From positions 1 to 12,060 of the forward strand of contig CAZFST010000053.1 of assembly GCA_964522015.1 (NCBI GenBank): DNA of 12,060 nt, given 5' to 3'. The position numbers and the translations under genes are program-made. Shown piece after piece: positions 6,602 through 12,060 of the stretch (position 1 is the stretch's first letter; each line of letters begins with the position of its first letter). Source of the stretch: QQWI01 sp964522015 (GTDB lineage Bacteria; Bacillota; Clostridia; Peptostreptococcales; Acidaminobacteraceae). The notes under the pieces are model-generated. The model did not search any database and was not told the DNA's origin. It saw only the letters and a program-made list of their open reading frames with translations.

Positions 6602-7222
6602 TCATATAATTGGCTCATTTTCAAGAATTGAGATGCTAAAATCTAACGATTTGCTTAAATCTAGAATTTGATCAACCCGTTCCGTCAGCACCAAAAAAAT
6701 TTCAAGTGCATCTGTTCCACGACCTAATTCTAGCAGAGTGTAGCAACTATCATTTCTTACCAATTCTCCACACAAATTTAAGAACTCAAAGGGTTCTAAG
6801 TCACCCCACCCTTCACTAATACTAATCTCGTTCAATGATTTAGACCTCATTAGTGAATTAACCTTCTCAAAAGTTTCTTCGTTCAACTCTTTCCAGTCAA
6901 TCATCTCTAAATTGTTTTCAAATATCATATGGTGTTTAAGGATAATCAGAATTAAATCCATTGAATCTTTGAGCTCACTTTCAGCTAAGAAATAGTCCTC
7001 AAATATTTCTGGATTATCATTAAAAAACACTTTGCGATCATTGATAAATCCTAGAATATCAGCAAAAGCTAGCCCTGTTGAAGTTGTCAGTAGTTGCGCT
7101 AACAAAGCTTCCAGTTGTGATTGATGATAGGTCCATATTACTTCTGTTGACTGGGGACGCTTAAAAATCTTAGCAGCACCAAAAATTACAACGCCTAACA
7201 GCACAATAAGTGCATATTTCAT
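6602..7222 (-). CDS. Membrane-anchored DUF6630-like protein, putative immunity
   Basis: A 206-residue protein starting at 7222 behind AAAGGAGTTTCAA. Residues 2-19 are a hydrophobic segment (YALIVLLGVVIFGAAKIF), either an N-terminal membrane anchor or an uncleaved signal, followed by a basic KRP. The rest is acidic and helical. The region FEFLNLCGELVRNDSCYTLL followed by LGRGTDALEIFLV resembles the conserved core of DUF6630 proteins, which I recall as small proteins of unknown function. This match is tentative. It follows the Imm49-like gene by 62 bases without a terminator, so the two are probably co-transcribed, and a terminator follows at 6435-6480. The position in a row of immunity genes suggests an immunity role; a membrane site would suit protection against a toxin acting at the membrane or during entry. 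Function is otherwise unknown. Confidence 0.65.
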   Translation of the reverse strand: MKYALIVLLGVVIFGAAKIFKRPQSTEVIWTYHQSQLEALLAQLLTTSTGLAFADILGFINDRKVFFNDNPEIFEDYFLAESELKDSMDLILIILKHHMIFENNLEMIDWKELNEETFEKVNSLMRSKSLNEISISEGWGDLEPFEFLNLCGELVRNDSCYTLLELGRGTDALEIFLVLTERVDQILDLSKSLDFSISILENEPII

Positions 7223-7284
7223 TTGAAACTCCTTTAATGGATAAGATTCAGTAGCTATTTAAAATCAAGTGCTTGAGATCGCCT

Positions 7285-8073
7285 TTACTGATACTTCAAA
7301 AACACAACTAACTCATAGACAAGGCCTTCTGTAGGATCAATAATTTCTCTTGGTGCTAAATCTTCATCGATCGTAATCAAAATTCCTTTACTGATTGCGA
7401 GTTTTGAGAATGCAAGCACTCTGATGCATATAAATTCTTCCTCAGTATTTGAATATGATCTAAACTTTTTATGCTCAGCTAACATAATGACGAGAGCCGT
7501 GTTCACTTGTTCGCTATCACCATTTATAATTCCCAATAACGCATTGCCTTCATTTAAGTTGTACTTAGCTAGTTTCTTCATTGCATGTAACTTTTCAATG
7601 TATTCTAGCGCTTTTGAGTAATCATTCATAACAATGTATTTAAGTGCATAACCACTATAAAGGGCTTCATTGCCAATATCTTTGGAGTCTAGCGCCCCAC
7701 GTCCACCTAACTTTTTAGCTACCTCCTTAATGAGTTCGATATTCTCTGAAATCAGTGCAAATTCTAAGTATCTAGAAGTGCTTAGCGACAAGGAATTTGA
7801 CACATTAAGCTCATCTTTTTTTTCGTCAAACCATTCAATCGACCTTAAGCCACATAGTGCTGCGTTGTACATCTTTATCTTCATCAATCCGATATTTTGG
7901 TTAATAAGATATTCACAAATTGCCAGTGTTCTTAAGCGAAGTGCACGACTGACGAAAAAATAGCCGACACCTATAGGTAACCCATCCATCCTTATTTTAG
8001 CAATATCCTCATCAAGATATTGCGTGAATGAACTATAAATTCGTGGTAACTCCTTTAAAAATGCTTTTCCCAT
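7285..8073 (-). CDS. Imm49-like immunity protein
   Basis: A 262-residue soluble, alpha-helical protein. I chose the ATG at 8073 (MGKAFLKELPRIY) because AGGAGG lies 8 bases upstream; an in-frame ATG at 8109 has no such site. Features that recall Imm49 (a helical-repeat immunity family of bacterial toxin systems) are the paired helices around NAALCGLRSIEWFDEKK and ALEYIEKLHAM, and the C-terminal pattern of a HKKF segment, then VLAFSKLAISKGILITID, then LAPREIID. No catalytic residues are expected. The upstream in-frame region is open to about 8200 but has no start codon (see that entry). It follows the TPR terminator, so it needs its own promoter between 8074 and 8270, which I could not identify. 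The family call is moderately uncertain; being a protein-coding gene is not in doubt. Confidence 0.7.
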   Translation of the reverse strand: MGKAFLKELPRIYSSFTQYLDEDIAKIRMDGLPIGVGYFFVSRALRLRTLAICEYLINQNIGLMKIKMYNAALCGLRSIEWFDEKKDELNVSNSLSLSTSRYLEFALISENIELIKEVAKKLGGRGALDSKDIGNEALYSGYALKYIVMNDYSKALEYIEKLHAMKKLAKYNLNEGNALLGIINGDSEQVNTALVIMLAEHKKFRSYSNTEEEFICIRVLAFSKLAISKGILITIDEDLAPREIIDPTEGLVYELVVFLKYQ

Positions 8074-8270
8074 TTTTGAACCCTCCTCCAAAATCAACCC
8101 GATGCCCATGCGGTCAAGCGCACTCGTGGGATCTTCTAAACTAATGTCTAAGTGGCAGAGTAACTCCGTGTCTACCCTACCGCTATATTATTTTGAGAAT
8201 AATCCTTAAGGTTATGACCGTCACAGCCAGCATGGCAACACCAAAATCCGCACCTTGCATATCGCATTAC
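8074..8270 (-). other. Spacer with an in-frame coding-like extension and a tiny hydrophobic ORF
   Basis: The reading frame of the Imm49-like gene stays open upstream to about 8200 and looks protein-like (LLCHLDISLEDPTSALDR, then MGIGLILEEGSK). It contains no start codon with a ribosome binding site. It may be the end of a lost gene fused in frame, or an extended N-terminus whose start was lost. At 8260-8183 a 25-codon minus-strand ORF encodes a hydrophobic peptide (FGVAMLAVTVITLRIILKII at its end), but no ribosome binding site precedes it. Neither is convincing alone. Confidence 0.3.
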
Positions 8271-8303
8271 AAAAAACAACTGAGACTATTACTGCCTCAG
8301 TTG
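8271..8303 (-). terminator. Intrinsic terminator after the intact TPR gene
   Basis: On the minus strand CAACTGAG (8303-8296) pairs with CTCAGTTG (8284-8277) around an 11-base loop, followed by six T residues. It begins 30 bases after the stop codon of the TPR gene. The whole 3' region is nearly identical to that of the second TPR gene at 10588-10623. Confidence 0.85.
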
Positions 8304-8333
8304 CGGAGCTATTATCTTAAGCCGGTTAACACC

Positions 8334-9296
8334 CTAAATAATATCCAAGAGCAAATTAAAGTATTTCTCCTCTTCATCATCAAAGATTTCATTGCCTTCT
8401 AACATATATGCTTTCAATAGATTTTCCTTTGCGCAAGCAAGGTCACCTAATTCATACAAGCTTTGTTCCAGTCGTAAATAGGTAAACGCACTGTCCGTGC
8501 TATCGGCACAGTTGAGGGCATCATATAAATTGTTCTTGGCATTTTCGTAATCATGTTTGAAATAGTAGGCTTCACCGATTGCTGTATAAAGCCAAGTACC
8601 TGCTTCCCACTGCTGCGTAGGCAGTGGCAGTAACGCAAGAGCATCAGAAAAGGAGTTGATTGCATTGTCGTAACTCCCATTATCCATAAGTAAGTTACCC
8701 ATTTCACTTAGATTATTAAGTTTTAAAGATAGTGCATCATCAAGGTCATAGCGAGCCGACAAGTGCGCCATGGACAATGTATTTTCAGGTGGGACTGTGA
8801 CTTCTTTCTCATCTGCTTTAATCCCATGTGCAGAAGAGACATCACTGGCCTGCAGCTGCTTGATAAATTCTTCAGGTCCCAACTTTAAGAGTTTGAGGTA
8901 TTTTAGGTCGTCAGCATCATCGAAACAGCGTCCACCTGATTTGTTTTTGGCAACAACTAGTAGTTCATACGCCTTATGAAAATCACCTAATGTGTAATAG
9001 GTTCTGCCCCCCCATGCCTCGCGGTTACCAGTATCTAATCTTGTTGGAAAGCAAAAATATAGAACATTCATCCATTTTTCTACTTTTACAATATCATTCA
9101 CCATTATGACCAATCTAAGTAATCCTGCAGCGATATTATAACTTTCAACGTATTCCACTTTGCTTCCAGGTAATAATTCCCATATCTCTTCTTTTAATTG
9201 AATGTATTTTTGTAAATTATTGTTGTTGTAAGCCGCGTTACTTTCCTTTTGTTTATAGTCAATAAGTTCCTGTATTGCTTGATCAATGTGTTTCAT
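8334..9296 (-). CDS. TPR-repeat protein, putative immunity, intact paralogue
   Basis: A 320-residue soluble protein. The start at 9296 (MKHIDQAIQEL) is preceded by GGGAGGCTGGA; its paralogue starts at the same point behind GGAGGGTGGA. The N-terminal 130 residues are helical and divergent. Residues about 195-305 form three tetratricopeptide motifs: MGNLLMDNGSYDNAINSFSD, IGEAYYFKHDYENAKNNLYD and LEQSLYELGDLACAKENLLK. TPR solenoids bind other proteins. From its place in a toxin-immunity locus I infer that it is an immunity protein or a regulator. From about residue 140 to the end it differs from the gene at 10653-11614 by roughly 27 residues in 190, while the N-terminal part is far more different. 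It lies 209 bases after the YwqG-family gene and ends at a terminator. Confidence 0.8.
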   Translation of the reverse strand: MKHIDQAIQELIDYKQKESNAAYNNNNLQKYIQLKEEIWELLPGSKVEYVESYNIAAGLLRLVIMVNDIVKVEKWMNVLYFCFPTRLDTGNREAWGGRTYYTLGDFHKAYELLVVAKNKSGGRCFDDADDLKYLKLLKLGPEEFIKQLQASDVSSAHGIKADEKEVTVPPENTLSMAHLSARYDLDDALSLKLNNLSEMGNLLMDNGSYDNAINSFSDALALLPLPTQQWEAGTWLYTAIGEAYYFKHDYENAKNNLYDALNCADSTDSAFTYLRLEQSLYELGDLACAKENLLKAYMLEGNEIFDDEEEKYFNLLLDII

Positions 9297-9354
9297 TCCA
9301 GCCTCCCATAGATAAGCAAAAGTTATAGTCAAATATGCCCTTCAATATTACTGT

Positions 9355-9478
9355 TTACCAGTGCTTCTTGGTTAATGTTACAGCCTCGAAAGCAATTGGA
9401 TTACAGTTGGCTATTGCAATATTCATGCTCCCATCCTAATAAATCTTCGCGATACTCAAATACAAATACTTGAAACTC
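9355..9478 (-). pseudogene. Possible short coding remnant between the YwqG and TPR genes
   Basis: One minus-strand frame from 9478 reads EFQVFVFEYREDLLGWEHEY before a TAA. A second frame continues with NPIAFEAVTLTKKHW and ends at the TAA at 9357-9355. The second frame also has its own ATG at 9426 preceded by GGGAG, giving 23 codons. The two pieces together look like one decayed gene with a frameshift, but the stretch is too short to be certain. Confidence 0.3.
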
Positions 9479-9505
9479 ATATTTCTAGTTCATTATTATC
9501 TTCAT

Positions 9506-10366
9506 CTAGCTACTCCAATAATAAAACACTTTTGAAAAATTCTTGTTTTTCAAATCCTCTTGGTTTATCAAGAAAAAACCAGTGCCACCACGAAAACCAT
9601 ATTCAATGCCAGCTTTGCGATCTGTATCGACCTGCAAAAGCAGTGTGTCATAGTTTTCATAGCGCGGTTGGTTCATCCGGGGATCTGAATGAATAATATG
9701 GGGGTAGCCACCAATCTTATGGCCTTCTGCCTTCCGACAGTATCCATCGTATGAAGCCTCTGAGGCATCTTCATCTTTAAAAAGGTGAGGCTGATTAAAG
9801 AAATCAAAAGGATCCATATTGAAATGCTTTTGAAATGTCAACTCGTCTGTTGGGTTGATGTACTCTTGATTATCCCTAAACAGCAATTTCTGTTCTTGCT
9901 TAATTGGAAATTCTGAATGCCCCTCAACAAAATCGAAGTTGCTCAACAGATCAGAACCATCGCCGTTAATGGCTTCAAAATAAAGTGCTCTCGAGTCCTT
10001 TTGCGAGTCAAGGTGATGCTGATCGATACCTATCTCATTATTGGCGGCCACATAAAATTGAAGCATTCCCGTTTGGGGCAGCAAGGTATTCCCTGTGAAA
10101 CGACGCACCTCTTCTAGATTCAGTTGTGCCAGTAAAATCATTGGTCTGCCATCGCCATCTGTCGGATATTTTTCAGATTCAGGAAAATAAGGTAGCCCAC
10201 CAAATTTGCTATCCATAATACTTGTGCCCTGCGCACTTGTTTGAATTCTGATATTCTGACACAGTGTTTTGTCTAATACACCTTTTAATGGTGAATCCGT
10301 CTGAGCAGATTTCAGCACTTTTTTTCCATTTTCCTTTTCTTTATCTCTTTTGAAGAATTTAAACAT
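9506..10366 (-). CDS. YwqG-family (DUF1963) protein, putative immunity
   Basis: A 286-residue protein, close to the usual length of YwqG proteins (about 260). The start at 10366 (MFKFFKRDKEK) follows GGGGGG at a distance of 7 bases; the upstream in-frame ATG at 10381 would overlap that site. The conserved core is clear: SKFGGLPYFPESEKYP, ILLAQLNLEEV, then LLPQTGMLQFYV. In the second half come HKIGGYPHIIHSDPR, YDTLLLQVDTD, and the end GGTGFFLINQEDL followed by FSKVFYYWSS. In B. subtilis ywqG sits beside the ywqJ/ywqK toxin-immunity genes, and the family is common in polymorphic toxin loci, so an immunity role is plausible here but unproven. The charged MFKFFKRDKEKEN leader is a typical N-terminus for this group. 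No cognate toxin is adjacent. It lies between the two TPR paralogues. Confidence 0.85.
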   Translation of the reverse strand: MFKFFKRDKEKENGKKVLKSAQTDSPLKGVLDKTLCQNIRIQTSAQGTSIMDSKFGGLPYFPESEKYPTDGDGRPMILLAQLNLEEVRRFTGNTLLPQTGMLQFYVAANNEIGIDQHHLDSQKDSRALYFEAINGDGSDLLSNFDFVEGHSEFPIKQEQKLLFRDNQEYINPTDELTFQKHFNMDPFDFFNQPHLFKDEDASEASYDGYCRKAEGHKIGGYPHIIHSDPRMNQPRYENYDTLLLQVDTDRKAGIEYGFRGGTGFFLINQEDLKNKNFSKVFYYWSS

Positions 10367-10468
10367 TTTACGACCCCCCATTTTATAGTTAATTACGACT
10401 TTTAAACTTCATCTCAATTTACTGTCTATTTTTTATCTCGATTTAACTTTTGCTTACCGCCATCAGTC

Positions 10469-10587
10469 TTATTGGTTCATGGGCATCAAGAGATTATCGT
10501 TGTCCATGCCCTCAATCACAGCACAATTCTGCGTATTGGCCCTTGGCATGAGCTCTAATTTCGATTGCTCATAACACAACGCGTTAC
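10469..10587 (-). other. Spacer with a possible gene-end remnant
   Basis: After the TPR terminator one minus-strand frame stays open from about 10587 to a TAA at 10469-10471. It has coding-like content (EQSKLELMPRANTQNCAVIE, then GMDNDNLLMPMNQ). The only ATG near its start (10549) has no ribosome binding site. It could be the tail of a lost gene. I recognise no family. The remainder up to the YwqG gene (10367-10468) is AT-rich, with no promoter that I would defend. Confidence 0.25.
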
Positions 10588-10623
10588 AAAAAAAGCAACT
10601 GAGACTATTACTGCCTCAGTTGC
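10588..10623 (-). terminator. Intrinsic terminator after the frameshifted TPR gene
   Basis: On the minus strand GCAACTGAG (10623-10615) pairs perfectly with CTCAGTTGC (10603-10595) around an 11-base loop, followed by seven T residues. It has the same loop and flanks as the terminator at 8271-8303, with a stem one pair longer. Confidence 0.9.
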
Positions 10624-10652
10624 GGAGCCATTATCGTAAGCCGGTTAACACC

Positions 10653-11614
10653 CTAAATAATATCTAGGAGCAAATTAAAGTATTTCTCGTCTTCATCATC
10701 AAAGATCTCATTGCCTTCTAACATGTATGCTTTCAGCAGATTTTCCTTAGCGCCTACAAGGTCCCCGAATTCAAACAAGCTTTGTCCCAGTCTTAGGTAG
10801 GTAAACGCACTGTCCTTGCTGCCCGCACAGTTGAGGGCATTATATAAATTGTTCTTAGCATTTTCGTAATCACCTTTGAAATAGTAGGCTTCACCGATCG
10901 CTGTATAAAGCCAAGTACCAGCTTCCCACTGCTGTATTGGCAGTGGCAGTAATGCAAGAGCATCGTTAAAGAAGCTGATTGCTTTGTCGTAACTACGACT
11001 ATCCACAAGTAGGTTACCCATTTCACTTAGATTATTGACTTTTAAAGATAGGGCACTGTCAAGGTCTACGCGCGCTGTTAAATGCGCCATAGACAAGGTG
11101 TTTTCAGGTGCGCATGTGACTTCTTTCTCATCTGCTTTAAACCCTTGTGCAGAAGAGACATCACTGCCCTGTAGTTGCTTAATAAATTCTTCAGGTCCTA
11201 ACTTTAAGAGCTTGAGGTATTTTAGGTCCTCTGCACCACTAAAGCTTCGCCCGCTCGACTTTTTATTCGAAAGTTGGATTAATTCATACGCCTTATGATA
11301 ATCGCCTAATGCAAAGCATGCCTTAGCATCCCAATATTCGCGCTCGCCAAAATCTGGTCGTGATGGATCACAAAGGTATATCATATGTTTCCATTTTTTC
11401 AGACGTTCAAGATCATTATCTATAATCGCCAAGCTCAATATGCCACGCACTGTATAATAACTTTCGTCATAATCAGTTTTTTTTCTGGTATTAATCCCCA
11501 TATATCATCTTTTAGTGTTAGACATTTTTGATAATCTTTGTTCTCATAAGCCATGTTGGACTCACTTTGTTTGCTGTTCATAAGTTCCTGTATAGCGTCA
11601 TCAATTTTTTTCAT
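10653..11614 (-). pseudogene. TPR-repeat paralogue split by a frameshift in an A8 run
   Basis: The gene starts at 11614 (MKKIDDAIQELM) behind GGAGGGTGGA, reads to DDIWGLIPEKK and then loses frame in a run of eight A (T8 on the plus strand, 11477-11484). The correct frame continues as KTDYDESYYTV to the stop at 10653. Nine A residues would give PEKKTDYDESYY, the same length as the paralogue's PGSKVEYVESYN. The lesion is therefore a one-base deletion in the run, a phase-variable site, or a sequencing error. The in-frame ATG at 11501 (MGINTRKK) has no ribosome binding site and is an artefact of the shift. The three TPR motifs near the C-terminus are intact. If the frame is restored by slippage, full-length protein could still be made at low level. 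It is the first gene downstream of repeat copy 2 and its promoter. Confidence 0.75.
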
Positions 11615-11787
11615 TCCACCCTCCACAATTATCATAACAAAATTCAACTTTTTTTATCCTCATCAATTCTGATTCATCGATAATACTTTGTTTTCACTAG
11701 GGCATCATAATTCAAGTAACATTGTGATTAACGATGTATTTGACAAGAAAATAACTGTGAATCACATTGAAATAATATATCTCACTT

Positions 11788-12005
11788 TCCATATTCTCAA
11801 GTACACTTCCCTTCGAATCGTTTGTTGCTAGAGCATATTATTATTATATCCAAGTTTGGTGTGGGCGTCAAAAGTCGGTTTCGCCTTTTGACGCCCACAC
11901 CAAGTTACAAATTAATAACAATTAATTTTGAAAAATACTTACATGTAAACATTTATATTATACAGAGCTAGTCAGCGCAATAAGCTAAGCTAGCGCCACA
12001 GAATT
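11788..12005 (-). repeat. Intergenic repeat element, copy 2
   Basis: About 218 bp homologous to 2456-2670. It has the same order of parts: GAATT and the conserved block at about 11965-12005 (GGCGCTAGC and GCGCTGACTAGCTC on the minus strand), an AT-rich middle, a palindrome, TATAAT, GCTCTAGCAACAAAC, and a leader ending in ATGGA at 11792. The palindrome (arms 11856-11874 and 11885-11903) has a perfect 19-bp stem and a 10-base loop. On the transcribed side the ATG at 11792 opens a 26-codon frame (MESEIYYFNVIHSYF and onward) of unknown nature. Confidence 0.8.
11843..11871 (-). promoter_or_regulatory. Sigma-A-type promoter inside repeat copy 2
   Basis: On the minus strand TTGACG (11871-11866) and TATAAT (11848-11843) are separated by 17 bp, close to the consensus. 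The -35 box is part of the palindrome arm, so a protein or hairpin at the palindrome would affect it. Transcription would start near 11836 and reach the TPR gene at 11614 after a leader of about 220 bases. The mirrored arm carries an outward TTGACG on the plus strand with only a weak ATTAAT 17 bp later. Confidence 0.65.
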
Positions 12006-12060
12006 TAACGCATATCCCGCTGAACTCAGTATAGGTTTTCAATAATTAAATTACACATCA
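12005..12060 (-). other. Possible 3' end of another gene, cut by the window edge
   Basis: A TAA at 12007-12005 lies at the same place relative to the repeat as the toxin TGA at 2672-2670 does relative to copy 1. Reading back from it gives VQRDMR, then a TGA at 12028-12026, then CNLIIENLY to the edge. This may be the end of another toxin or immunity gene, possibly damaged. Too little is visible to say more. Confidence 0.25.

Noticed and set aside
8105..8130. Similarity of GATCCCACGAG to the DUF805 start region GATCCCATGAAC, suggesting a second DUF805 remnant
   Set aside because: The match is only about 12-20 bases and no DUF805 protein sequence follows.
8183..8260. 25-codon hydrophobic peptide resembling a type I toxin
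   Set aside because: No ribosome binding site, immediately downstream of a terminator, and no antisense RNA promoter that I could identify.

Overview
The window comes from a low-GC Gram-positive bacterium (Bacillota, probably Bacilli). The signs are AT-rich DNA, strong AGGAGG-type ribosome binding sites before nearly every gene, a Sec signal peptide on the large protein, intrinsic terminators, and homologues of Bacillus subtilis immunity families (YezG/DUF600, YwqG/DUF1963). I cannot name the species. Every credible gene lies on the minus strand, so transcription runs from the high to the low coordinates. The window is a polymorphic-toxin locus: one apparently intact secreted nuclease toxin, broken toxin C-terminal pieces, and a collection of immunity-type genes.

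Following transcription from the right edge. At 12005-12060 there is possibly the 3' end of another gene. At 11788-12005 is copy 2 of a repeat of about 215 bp. Next come a TPR gene broken by a homopolymer frameshift (11614-10653) and a terminator; a YwqG/DUF1963 gene (10366-9506); a second, intact TPR gene (9296-8334) with a near-identical terminator; an Imm49-like gene (8073-7285); a membrane-anchored DUF6630-like gene (7222-6602) with a terminator; a DUF805 gene interrupted by one UGA (6207-5869); and the toxin (5708-2670). The toxin has a signal peptide, a beta-rich repeat region, a DPTKPV stalk, a hydrophobic helical region, an HNH nuclease and a short NPI-IQPV tail.

Directly after the toxin stop is copy 1 of the repeat (2670-2456). 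It runs into a decayed duplicate of the HNH toxin C-terminus (2460-1787). The last codon of that relic overlaps, as ATGA, the start of a SUKH-type immunity gene (1790-1119). Then comes a truncated DNA/RNA non-specific endonuclease toxin remnant (1107-706), its expected YezG/DUF600 immunity gene (693-289), a hairpin terminator, and a short truncated gene (206-27).

Together the layout looks like repeated capture of new toxin tips. Older toxin C-termini are displaced downstream and decay, while their immunity genes are kept. The most interesting element is the repeat. Both copies start at the same position relative to a stop codon, contain a long palindrome whose loop is inverted between the copies, and carry a good minus-strand promoter (TTGA(C/T)G, 17 bp, TATAAT) that could keep displaced immunity genes expressed. 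A second unusual signal is a C-terminal tail shared by two toxins whose nuclease folds are unrelated. Family names are from memory of sequence motifs and were not checked against a database.
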